A stretch of DNA of 64,000 nucleotides from Rhodosorus marinus (taxonomy: Eukaryota > Rhodophyta > Stylonematophyceae > Stylonematales > Stylonemataceae), in contig JAMWBK010000013.1 of the NCBI GenBank assembly GCA_029953675.1, positions 186,001 to 250,000 of the forward strand, in the 5' to 3' direction. Made by a program: the position numbers and the translations under genes. Below the pieces are notes generated by a model that searched no databases, had not been told where the DNA came from, and saw only the letters and a program-made list of their open reading frames with translations. Below are positions 10,976 to 21,644 of the stretch, piece by piece. Numbering within the stretch: the stretch's first letter is position 1; the number at the start of each line of letters is the position of its first letter.

Positions 10976-11432
10976 ATGGGGGGACTTTGGAGCAGAGACT
11001 TGGAGGAGGAGAAACTGTTTGAGGATCATGTTCAGGATCTGGTAAAGGAGTCACCCGTTGTAATCTTCTCCAAGACGTACTGTGGATACTGCGCGTCAGC
11101 GAAATCAGATATCAAGGCCGTTGGGAAGCAGGTGGAGAACTTTCCAGGTGTGAATACGTTTGAGTTGGATCAGATTTCGGGTGGATCAAAGCTCCAAGCG
11201 GCTTTGTCAAGGATGACGGGAAGGTATGAATCGCTAAATGCGTCAAAAAAATGTTGTTTTACGTGTGGTGGATTTTTTTGAGCTGATCTGAGCGCACCAA
11301 CAAAACAAACACAGGTATACAGTTCCCAACGTCTTCGTTCTCGGGGAATCGATCGGCGGCGGAGACGAAGTCAGCATGTTAAGACATTCCGGCGGGCTTA
11401 AGAAGCTTCTCGAAGCCGCTTCCAAAGCCTGA
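10976..11432 (+). CDS. Dithiol glutaredoxin (CGYC), copy 3
   Basis: A 121-aa glutathione-dependent oxidoreductase. Exons are 10976-11223 and 11315-11432. The 91-nt GT-AG intron splits the codon before Y-T-V-P. The active site is C36-G-Y-C39 after V-V-I-F-S-K-T-Y, with cis-Pro87 in T-V-P-N-V-F-V-L-G and glutathione-binding G-G-G-D-E at 97-101. The start is the first ATG after a purine-rich leader. It is the only one of the three glutaredoxins here with an intron, which suggests it keeps the ancestral structure and the others are altered or retro-derived copies (inference). No targeting peptide is evident. Minus-strand GT2 pseudogene fragments lie just downstream. Confidence 0.92.
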
Positions 11433-11480
11433 CCCGTTTCATCAAAGCTATTTTGAATGCGTTTTAGTACCTTTCGGAAC

Positions 11481-11809
11481 CTAAAACAATGAACAGGCTT
11501 GTCCTCTTACTATGTAAGCAAGGCCACGAACAGGCTGTTTATTCCTCCAAATCGCGACCACGACGAAGCTCTCCTTTGCCTCACGTTGTCTCAGTCCGAC
11601 CAGAACCACCGTCGGAAGCGCCCTTGAAAGGTTTGCAATGTTCCAAGTGATCTTCATCTGGTCGTCAAAGTTTGGATATCCCTCGCACATCAGAGGATGT
11701 CCCTGGCCGTTTCTCCAGAACTGTTTGAGAAGGCCTAGGACATCTGTCGCGTGGTCGTACTTGACAATGGCTTCAGGTGCGAAGGTATTGTTCTTGGTAG
11801 GGCCGGTCT
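11481..11809 (-). pseudogene. GT2 glycosyltransferase fragment A (C-terminal part only)
   Basis: The minus frame reads R-K-T-G-P-T-x-N... then T-D-V-L-G-L-L-K-Q-F-W-R-N-G-Q-G-H, matching the last third of the intact GT2 gene at 7613-8658. It then continues into a longer C-terminus to a stop at 11481-11483. The catalytic domain is missing. It abuts fragment B at about 11810. Confidence 0.75.
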
Positions 11810-12464
11810 TTCGCCTATTGGAGAAGGGCTCAGTCGCTTGGCTTTTTCTTCACAGAAAAGTTGGACATGTGTGACGACACTGCCAACCACGTGTCGTACT
11901 CTGGATGGACCTCAAGCATCCGCGGAAGTCCCTGACCGTATCTCTAGAACTGTACGATAAGACCTAGGACATCTGTCGAGTAGTCGTGCTTGACTGCGGC
12001 TTCAAAGTCGAAGCAGGACAATCTTCGGCCACGAACAGGATGCCAGGCTAGGTTTCTGAAACTGTGTCGGATATCCGTCATCGACACAATCAAAATTTCG
12101 TCATGCTTCAGAATCCGATGAACAAATCTCTACAACCCCGCTCAAACTGTGTCATCGAACCATTCTTCCTGACCAAGACGGGTATACCCACCGCATGCTG
12201 CACTCCAGACAGGCTCTCGGGCTTCTCGACCTCCTCGATGCTTTGCTCACGGCCTTGCTAGCGCCGGGAGGCCTGGTTGCGAGGCCTTTTGGGGCCCAAA
12301 TATTTCCAAACCAGCGGCTTATCGTCAGCAGGAACTGAAAGTATACGAGGAGCACAATCCAGGATGCCGATCATGTCCCGATACTGCAACAACACCTTCA
12401 GGTGCCACCGGAGGTTGGCAAACAGTCCAATAAAAAACCCTCCGAAAGCCTCCACAGAAGTCAT
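11810..12464 (-). pseudogene. GT2 glycosyltransferase fragment B (internally deleted)
   Basis: The start matches that of the intact copy: ATG at 12462-12464, then M-T-S-V-E-A-F-G-G and a hydrophobic anchor. About 425 bp equivalent to 7785-8212 of the intact gene are missing, including the D-A-D and acceptor-site region. The 5' splice site equivalent to GTGAGA in the intact gene reads CTGAAG here. The 3' end repeats the sequence found at 7592-7740. Clearly non-functional as an enzyme. Confidence 0.78.
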
Positions 12465-15403
12465 CTTGGAATTGCCTCACGAAAACGGTCTCCACCCCTT
12501 GTCTAGTACCAAACAAAAGAGGGAGACACACTCAAGCTAGTCCACACGTTGATTTCGTATAACTCCAAGCCCCCGCTGATCTGTGTCCCTCCGATTCTTT
12601 TTCTGGTTACTGACGGTGGAGCAAACGCAGATCGTACGAGGCGAAAAACTAGTTAGCAACTGAATCAAAAAATTTCTTCTGAACATCGCGGCCATCGTCA
12701 TAGATTTTAGTTGGGACACGGAACGGAATGGGACGGGTTATCTAAAATTTGGAGTTAGCATCAGTGCTCAAGAGTTGTTTGCATTGGTAGATCAAGCAGG
12801 GTTTTGCAATGTTTCTTTGAAGCCCGTGCTTCCTTGTTTAGCATCGTACTCTCCTCATGGGGGTTGATCGTAGGCTTTTGGGCTCGGGTTACTTGGTCTG
12901 ATCTGATCAGAAACCGGGAGTTGTTTCTTTGGCCTTTTCTACAGTTTGCATTTCACTCCACTAGTGCCTTCCATGTCACCATGATCGTGTTTATGGGCTC
13001 ACCTAGTCTCAAAACAATGCATCAAGCAAGGAGCGAAAGCTTAGTTGGGATACCGAATTGGAATTTAGCAACTTGGCGGCAGCGTCAATACGAATACGTT
13101 CGCATCGGTCGAGCAAAGGCTGCAAAGTTTCGTTCAATTCCGTGCTTCCTTGTTTAGTTTCGCAGTCTCCCAGGCGGTTGGAGGTTGAATGTAAGTTACG
13201 CGGCACCTCGTGACTCTTGATTCAGCTTGATCTCATCTGATTCTACGACGGCACGTTGCTTCTTTTGTTTTACCTTTCTTGCTGAAGTGCCATACAATCG
13301 TGCTGTTTTATACATCAGGCCTCAAAAGTAAAACGAAATTTTCACTGGACCAAAAAAGGAACGTAGCATCCGTAGCCAACGGGGGCCGCGTTAACCGCGA
13401 AAAACGAAGGTGCACCGACCGAGTTGTATAAAGTAACAGTGCCAGAAGGTATGTCTCTTGCCTCCGTAAGCTTGAAGGCTGCCATTTCTATCAGTTCATT
13501 TAACTCAGACCTCTTCGCTTCTGCAAATTTATCGTCAACATGAATGCTGCCAAGAACTTCGGGTGTTGGACTAGCGGGGTAGTGGGTAGCGTTTTATATC
13601 CGCATCTGACAGTTCTTCCGTTGATGAAAACATCTGCGTTGGATCAAATCACAACAACAAAGCACCATTCGAACGCTGGAGAGTCAGGGACAACTCCGTG
13701 AGGAGGCTGTCAGGACGGCCGGGGCATGGCGAAAAACGCGACGAAGCCAGCGAGAAGCAACACTGTCTAAAAACCCAAAGCACTCGACGACAAGCAGTAC
13801 AAACCGATGAGACAGCGCCGAGTCGCGGAAAGGTTGGATGAGTCACCGCTTTCTACAGAGACTCCTCCTGTCGCCCCACCCGTTTGGACGCACAGTCAAT
13901 TTCCACAAGAGGAAGATTGAGTTTCAATCATTATTTTTCTTTGATTGGAAAAATCGGATACGAATCGTAAATTATTGGACGGATATCGGACAAATTACGT
14001 GTTTTTGCTTCTACATTCCCGTCCGATAAACATGTATTGGACGCGAGATAGAGGGTGATTTATCTAATTATTACGTAATTGCATGTCCGATAAACTTTTA
14101 TCCGACGGATAGTGACAACCCCGGTTTTAGACTCCAACGATAAGACGGGTCCGCGGGGTGAATGGGGCATCGATGAAGATAAAAATTGAAGAATTTACTT
14201 TGATTTCGTTGCACAGCTTAAACGTGGAATGCCCCCCAAAATTTATTATATATATTCATGAAAAAATGTCGCCTGTGAGATCCTGCTTTGAAAAACCAAA
14301 ATATATTGAAGCGCGCTCGTATAATAAGAATACATTAAATAGCTAATTTATATATGAATTATTGAACTGAAATTCATCATAGAGACGTTGAGTGCTTTCT
14401 TGAGAAGTGGCAGCTTATGGAGGCAAGAATTGGGGCATCAAAATCTTTCACCGGACCGTTGAAAATGGGCGATAAGGCTTTGCCCAATGAAGGTCATGCC
14501 TCATGGACCAATATGGAACGCCATCACCATCTTTTCAAACCACGAAAAAGAAACACCGAGGAAGAGGCGGTACTAATTCGTACTATAATACTAACACGTA
14601 GCTGATAGGTTGAGATTTTGTAACTGATAGTTTTGGAGGGGCGGGGGAGGGGGGGGGTTACGTTAGGGGGGAGGGGAGAGAAAAATTGAAAATGAATTGG
14701 TTCTAATCGGAGGCTGAAAGAAAAAAAACCCCGAGAAGAAAAAACCAAACTAAGCGTGGCGAAGATCGCGCGCCTCCAACATCAAAGCAGAGTTCATACG
14801 CCCCACAGCAAGAAACTTAAACGGATAAACGACGAGGGGACAGACGGTTAATAGGGCGTTCGCGGAACAACTCCCCGGAGCCAACGAGAACTGCAAAGCG
14901 GAATCCATAAACTCAAAAGCACTCAATTAGGGTTTTTCGTTTCCGGATGAATAAAATTTTTCTTTGGATTTGTGCTGGTTTGTGATGGTGATGGTGATGG
15001 TGATGGTGATGGTCCCGGAGATGGAGAGATGGAGTGGAAGTTCAAACACTGGTTAAAGAGGGGGAACGAGGGTGGGTTGGGTTGTTGGTGCTTGTTGATG
15101 TCAGGTTAAAAAGTGGAATTTTACTGTGTGTTTGGTTTTTCTTTTTGGTGTTTTTTTGGGGGAGGGTAAGGAGGGGTGCGGGTGTGGGGAGGAAAGGGTG
15201 TAGAGTTTGTGATGTGAGAATGGAGAGGCTGATATAAGAAGGGGTTTGGGTGCAGTTTTTTAATAGTTGTTTGTTTGTGGAGGTGCTGTGTGTGTGTGTG
15301 TGTGCGTGTGTGTATGTGTGTTGGGAATGGGAGAGTTGAATTGAGGGAAGGGGGGAGGGGAGAGAGGCTTGAGTGGCTTTTTTTTTGGGGGGGGGGTTGT
15401 TCG
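12465..15403. other. Long gene-free stretch with repeats
   Basis: A direct repeat of about 80 bp lies at 12800-12870 and 13112-13185 (shared C-C-G-T-G-C-T-T-C-C-T-T-G-T-T-T-A-G). Inverted T-C-C-G-A-T-A-A-A motifs at 13980-14100 look MITE-like but weak. A G-rich run lies at 14635-14680, a (GATGGT)n microsatellite at 14983-15013 and (TG)n at 15282-15320. The G-rich DNA at 15340-15400 is probably the phospholipase leader. Confidence 0.4.
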
Positions 15404-17980
15404 ATGAATGGGTTTATAGACGGTTTGGGAGGTGGTTTTGGAGGAAGGAAACGTGATCGGTTGGTTGAAGATCGTCTGCCACGGCGCTTGATTGTAGTTT
15501 CAGAGACTGGTTCTCCCCCTGAGGGGTAGGTTGGGTGCTTGTGTTTGTTTGGTGGTGTTGGGGTTTGGAGTGATCTGAAGGTCTCGATTCGTTTCTTGAT
15601 AGGGGTCGCGGCAATCCTTTGTCGTCTCTGCTGAGGACCGCCGGGGATGTTTTCAAGAAGCTTGGAGCGCAGGATGATGATTCCAAGAGCAGCGTTGTCC
15701 GAATGGCCGCGGCGATATCAACCGATACAGTCTCCGCTGCGTCAGCATTCGCGGCAGCGTCTACCATAGCCTCACACACGCGCTCATTTACAAAATCAGC
15801 GTCTCTCACCGACGAGGAAGAAGCACAACTGCTCGAAGAGCTCCTGCTAGCCAAGGAGGTTCGAACTCCAGAGGCTCTGGAGAGCTTTTTCCCCAAGTAC
15901 GACCTCGCGAGGATCGTCAAAGCAGCTCGAGTATTGGATGGAAGAGGCCGCGCGTCTGCCCTTACCACCCTCGCCAACTTCGCAGTTTTGAAGCCAGATT
16001 ATCGAAGGAATATTCTACTAGCTGATCACGGTTCAATCACCGAATCGATCTCGAGAATCCTTGTTGGTATAGAAGCAGCTTGGTAAGCCCCCCAAAGCCT
16101 CATTAGCTGCTGAGCCAAGCTAGGTGAACACAACTAAGACGAGATGAGTCCTTTGGTGTTCAGGAGCGGAGGGGCTTACCTCCCGGCTTGCGAGATCGAA
16201 GGCATAGTTTCAGGTACTCACCTTCTTGGAAGCTTGGCCATCACCCGAGGCGAAGTTGGTACAGAATGGCGGAGAAGACTAGCACAGAACAAGGAGGTGA
16301 GGAGGGTGATTAGAAAGTTCGCGAATGGTCAGAACGAGAGCGCAGCGAGGGCGGCTCGGAGAGCTCTGGCAACGCTCGGTAAGGAAGATACCCGAACAAA
16401 GCAGCCCCTCCACTATTGTCTTTAGGAAGCCAACATGGTGGTTTACGCCCGTTTTGCTCAGGAGTCAACGAATGGAAACCAAAAGTTGCTGGACAGACTG
16501 GCCTGCGAATCCTGTCAATTGACGGAGGTGGAACACGAGCTTTGCTAACGTTTGAGATGCTGAAGCACATCAAGAAGCTGATGGGAAAGGACATTCATGA
16601 GATGTAAGAGCTCCTCAAATCCTCCCTCAAAAACGTGAGACAACGGACCTCGATGTGAGCAAGATTTTGCTCATCGTTTTTGCAACGTTGGGCTGGTTAG
16701 GTTTGATGTTATATGTGGAACTAGCACTGGAGCCATCATAGCAGCGTCGATTGGGATTCGACGCAAGTCCGTGAGTTTGGATCGTTCTATTCGGAACACG
16801 AAGTTTTCCACGTTGCTGAACCCCTTAGCCTTGGATTTGTCTTCACCGGTGATTAGGTTGAAGAGTGCGAAAAGCTGTACCGTGAGCTGATAGGCAAAGT
16901 GTTCTGCAAAGGACCGGTAAGTTCTAGCACTTGGTTTGTCGGTATAGAGAAAAATTGTGGTGGGGCTTAACGATTGTCGTGGTTGTGCGTTGGGTACAGA
17001 TGGCTACGCCGAAGATGGTTTTGACCAGGGCGTACTATGACTCTAAGATCCTTGAATCTGTGCTGCAGCGTGAGTGCGGGAAAGGGGTATTCATTGACTC
17101 TACCGCTGAGGAGGGTATGCCGAAAGTTTGCGTTGTGAGCTCCAAACTGGGAACATCGGATGTGACCTGCCACACTTTCAGAAACTACACGTACCCTGTG
17201 GGCAGCGAGAGCAGGTTCGCGGGAACGCCCGACGCTCAGTTGTGGGAGGCGCTTCGAGCGTCAAGTGCTGCCCCTACCTTCTTCACCGAAAAGCTTTTGA
17301 ACGGGACGCTGCACGCTGACGGAGCCATCGTCGCGAACAATCCAACGGCCGTTGCCATTCACGAGGCGCAGAGCATCTTCCCTGGGATACCCATCGAGCT
17401 TGTGGTAGGTTGTATCCCCACCGCCCGTGTCCATAGTCAATCCAACTGAACCCCCACACTGTGTCTCGTCGTCAAGGTGTCAATGGGTAACGGTCTTGCC
17501 GAGCCCAAGTTTGTTGACCTGTGGAAAGAAGGAAGTAAGGATAAACAGCTGGGCTGGTATGACATCCTTGATTCGTACATCTATGCCGCAGTACAAACCG
17601 AGGACGTAAGCATTTTCAAGACCACCAAAACACGCGGCTCTTACTCGTTTGCAGCAGAGGACTCAAATCGCATGTTGCAGGTTCACCACATGCTTGTTGA
17701 GCTGTTACCGCCGGAGAAGTACTTTCGCTTCAACCCGAAGACGAGGTGCGCGGGTATCGACGAGGTACGGCCGGAGAAGCTCGTGGAAATGGTCGACGAC
17801 GCGAATCGTTACATCGAAGCCTCAGGCGAGCGGTTCCGCAGACTCTCGGAGATTCTGAAACCTCGCGGGACGCGGCATTTCTGGAACCAAATCTCCTACT
17901 CGATCGGGATGGAAGTTCGCTACGTCCAAAATTTGTTTGATCCGGTGTTCCGTGAAGAGGAGGTGGCCACCGAGTCTTGA
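15404..17980 (+). CDS. Patatin-like phospholipase, iPLA2-gamma/PNPLA8 type
   Basis: Serine lipid acyl hydrolase releasing fatty acids from (galacto)phospholipids, probably organellar. Exons are 15404-15525, 15603-16082, 16164-16378, 16462-16603, 16701-16770, 16857-16916, 17000-17404, 17477-17605 and 17681-17980, giving 640 aa in phase throughout. The patatin core shows oxyanion D293-G-G-G296, nucleophile elbow G-T-S328-T-G and catalytic D470-G-A. The C-terminus H-H-M-L...L-L-P-P-E-K-Y-F-R-F-N-P is close to mammalian PNPLA8. The N-terminal ~270 residues are helical and may be armadillo-like. Intron 8 (17606-17680, 75 nt) has no in-frame stop, so retention would add 25 residues. Exon 4 could instead start at 16426. 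Exon 1 is the least certain. The leader is G-rich. Confidence 0.9.
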
Positions 17981-18773
17981 TGCCCAACCCCCGCGTGGGT
18001 TTGACGAGGATCTCAACCTACGCTGTTGATGATAGCTCATTAGTGTATATGTACTTATCAAAACCAAAAGAACTAACAAAACGTCGTTTAAAAGGAGCGC
18101 GATTGAACTGGCCGTCTACTTCTGTCTAAAGCTTTTTGCGTCCAAAAGTCCACAATTACCGAGTACTTGCTCTGCAGGACATGAACGCATACAAGCTGTA
18201 ACGAAAAACCCAGCGAGAGATCCCAAATAATTGTTATTTAATTTTTAGTTCCCAATTCTTGTAATTCCTATACCCGTTAAGGAAAGCTATAAACAGAACG
18301 TCATCTTAGATAGCTTGCTAGTCAAAATCCCCAAACAACCTCGACGCGAAAGGCGTCCTCTCGGCATTTATGCTGAGAGGCTGCTACTCTCTCGACGGGA
18401 TTCAAGCAATGCAAAAACAACTGCCTCCAAAAGTAAGAGAGCACGCGGACCACCCTATATATTGACAGGGAGTCACTGACTACAGACGGAGTACAACCAA
18501 CCTACAGCTTGACTATTTATTCGCTGCGGGATCAGTCCCACCCCATGAGTCCGCTCCAGTGACTCCTTATAAAAACCACTATGGACGTGTCTGTATTTTC
18601 CCCTTTACGTCCTTCTTCAGTTTCCCCCTCCCTAGAGAACGTGCTCGGTCCCTCCCCTTCCCCCGGGGTATTCTACAATGTACAAAACTCGAGCTGGATG
18701 TTCTTGCAACCGCCTTGAATAAACAAAGGTGGTCACACTATGTACAAATCCCCCCTCCCCTTCTCACATTTGA
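17981..18773. other. Intergenic after phospholipase
   Basis: 3' flank and spacer. No coding region or RNA gene was recognised. Confidence 0.4.
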
Positions 18774-19022
18774 TCATAATCCTTCGTTGCCAATAGTGTG
18801 TTGACTCCGAATCAAGTTGCGCCTGTTCACGATCGCTTCCTCTCTAGCCAAGCGCCGCTTCAAAATCCACATCTGCTCCAAGCACAACTTGGCCTCCTCG
18901 AGCTTGGCCTCAAGTTCAATCACTCTCCGCATCTCGATCGCCAGCCTCTCATTCTTCACCGACTTGGAAATCTTCCTCTTCCTCTTCACAATCCACTTCT
19001 CCCTAACCGGCAACGACACCAT
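18774..19022 (-). CDS. Hypothetical small basic coiled-coil protein
   Basis: An 82-aa frame starting at ATG 19020-19022. The sequence is strongly charged: a basic patch (V-K-R-K-R-K) followed by a predicted amphipathic helix rich in E, K, R, L at about residues 25-65. No family was recognised. Support for a real gene is the composition upstream: 19030-19400 is C/A-rich on +, that is GT-rich on this coding strand, like the leaders before confirmed genes here. The frame extends further upstream, but those residues are low-complexity. It could be one exon of a larger gene. Confidence 0.4.
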   Translation of the reverse strand: MVSLPVREKWIVKRKRKISKSVKNERLAIEMRRVIELEAKLEEAKLCLEQMWILKRRLAREEAIVNRRNLIRSQHTIGNEGL

Positions 19023-20985
19023 CTTCCCACAAGAAACAGAAAACGCGCGGTCCCCTCCCTCCCTCCCCCTCCAAAACAAAAATCCACACACAAACCACCA
19101 AAAAAAAAGACAAACCCCTCTCAACTACCAACACCTCAACACCATCACAAACAAACACACATCCAAAATCTAGCCAACCGCAAACAAACTAACAACTTCA
19201 ATTCACATCTACCTTACATACACATCTCCATCCCCACCCTAATCTCCCCTCCCGACCTTCCCCATCCCCCTCCCCCCAACCATCCCGGATTGTTAAATGA
19301 CCATCTCCACCATCATCTTAAATACTCTCTTTCCCCCAAAAATTTCGCTGACAAACTGAAAACGATTTTTCCACCCCCTGTACCAAAAGTCCACAACCCA
19401 TTTAAAAGAGATTCTTCCCACCCCTTTAAAGCGAACCCACCAGTCCAATATTCACAATTAATATTACTAAAAAACCATATCTATGAATCAATACGTTGAT
19501 TTTCAAGCTGTGGCCTTGCAGGGGGTGATGAAATAGCTGAGCTTTCCATTCGTGGTATTTTAGTTTTGTCTATACGGTATTTTCAATCTAGTCATATATT
19601 TGATATAAAAGTTTGAAATAAAAGGTTTTTAGGTAACGATTTTATCGTATATACTATTCAACTGATAGCAACGATTGAGTTTTTTTGTTTTTTTTGCGAG
19701 GTGTTTTGTGGTTTAAGACTATCCCCCCCTCTTATTCTTTTGTTTTGGAATGGGTTTTCAGACGTTAAAAATCGCTGCCGACATTTGGATAATATAAAAT
19801 ATTTTTGTACTTTTAGCGCATATCTTGAAGGTACCTCGAGGAGCTCCAGCCCTGCGGATCTTTTTCTTTTAAACATTTTGCAGAGGGGGGTTTACAGTTT
19901 TGTCATCTGTTAACTAGCAGATGGTGGTTTTTGGTCCTACGATAGGATTTGGAAGAAATAGATAGGGTTTTTTTTGTAGCCAGCACCCCCAAAAGGACCC
20001 CCCAAATATATATATATATATATATATATTGAAAACACGGGAGAGCAACCAGTGTAGAAATTTTTATTCTTTTGAAAATAAATTGAAAGATCTTTTGAAA
20101 TGTTGATATTGAATGCATATCAATTGGATGGATGGGGAGAATCTCTTTTTTCCTTCCCCCCCTACCTCATTAAAAGGGAGGGGGACGAGGATACGAGAAA
20201 TCTCGAATTAAAATACTTTTATAGCTTATTTAACCAACCAACGTCGTTTTGGAGGGGGTTGAGATTCTTTGGTCCCAGTGCGGTGTCCCGATTCAGCGCT
20301 GTTCTTTATTTTGATTGAATTTCTAGTTTTGAGTTAGAGTAGCAGTGATAGCTAGATGTATCCAGTCAAATCTCATTTTATGAAGTATTTGGAGCATCAT
20401 GCGTATGATTTGAGCTAATCTAGGACAATATTCTCCCCAACTCTGGATCGAGATACTTGCAATCTTATGACTTGAAGATATGTATTTAAACGATATTTTC
20501 TGTAAGGTGCTTCTTTTCATATTTTTTGATTGGATGTTAATCGTTTGGCTTTGAACTGCACCTATCAAAATTGAGAATATCTTCTCAATCGATTGGGGAC
20601 ACCCTCTCCTAATAATGCAATTCTGTCTTTTCCAACCGGCTGCACGTACGACGCCCTGGTTCTCAAGATCGCGATTTATGCTTAAATAAAGGCCATTTTC
20701 AAAATCTTCCCGCCTTTATACCTCTTCCCTGACTGGCTACTTGAAACTGACTGGATAATAATACCATCAAAAAAAATCATTAGTACTCTGGAAATTCTTA
20801 TGGTTCAATGATAAGAAAGGTCCTGAATGGCGGGAAAACCGAAGCACCTTTTTTTTTTTTTCTTGAAAAGCCGGGGCGGGTTAATGTTGGGGAGTGCCGC
20901 AATAGTCATATGAGTTATTGTCCTAGTAGTTCAGAACGTTGGAATGATTGATTGTGAGCGATAGATCACGGTCTCGTGCATCTCC
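19023..20985. other. Gene-free AT-rich stretch
   Basis: The leader-like C/A-rich region to about 19400 gives way to AT-rich DNA, with an (AT)n microsatellite at 20006-20031. Nothing coding was recognised. Confidence 0.4.
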
Positions 20986-20989
20986 AAGG

Positions 20990-21644
20990 GTAGATTCTGG
21001 ACTTTTTTGGTTGGGGTGGGGGAGGTTTAGGTAGTCTCTGTTTTTACGTAGGCACAAGGCTCTTTGGGTTCCAAGATACGGATGGCATTGTACACCCTTT
21101 TCTTGAGGCAAGCGGAGGGGGTGCCAAGACTCGAGGTCGAGTCGGGTTTGGCAGACTGTGTGGTGTGTTGCCGTTTGAGGTGCTGCTCGGTGAAATTTCG
21201 AAGCAGCTTTTGTCTGCAACCCACTCACAAAAGATACTGTCCTCTCTGCTCCCCGCCTTAGACTCGACCAGGCACCTCTCCGCGAAACTTGCACGTCCTG
21301 TTCACGGATACAGGACGGTACTCATCACCCCCGAACTTCGAATCCAGCTGCTAAACGGTTTTGGAACTGCAGACTCTTTAAGCTTGGGATCTCAAGGTGC
21401 TCTTTGGAACCTCCTTCCTTTCAGCTTGCACCAGGGGGTTCCGGCGCATCTCCCGAGCAGCCGGACGTCCTGCAGGTGCGACCTCCCCCCCTTTCCTGTA
21501 GGCTTCATTCAGCTGACCTTAACCTCCAAGGCTTTCACGCCGTGGATTGTCGTAAGCACACTCCACCAAGTGACTCGTTCTGGTATCGCACGCAAACACT
21601 GCCCATCAAGATTCCTCCCACAACCTGAGAAAGGCTTCCTGTAA
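20990..21644 (+). other. Long open frame without in-frame ATG at its start
   Basis: The frame ending at 21644 is open back to a TAG just upstream of about 20990, roughly 218 codons. It reads L-D-F-F-G-W-G-G-G..., later V-L-P-F-E-V-L-L-G-E-I-S-K-Q-L-L. There is no ATG in its first part. The minus strand is also partly open. No family was recognised. It could be an exon, a relic or chance. Confidence 0.25.

Noticed and set aside
13980-14100. Possible MITE with TCCGATAAA terminal motifs
   Set aside because: Arms are short and imperfect, and no target-site duplication could be identified.
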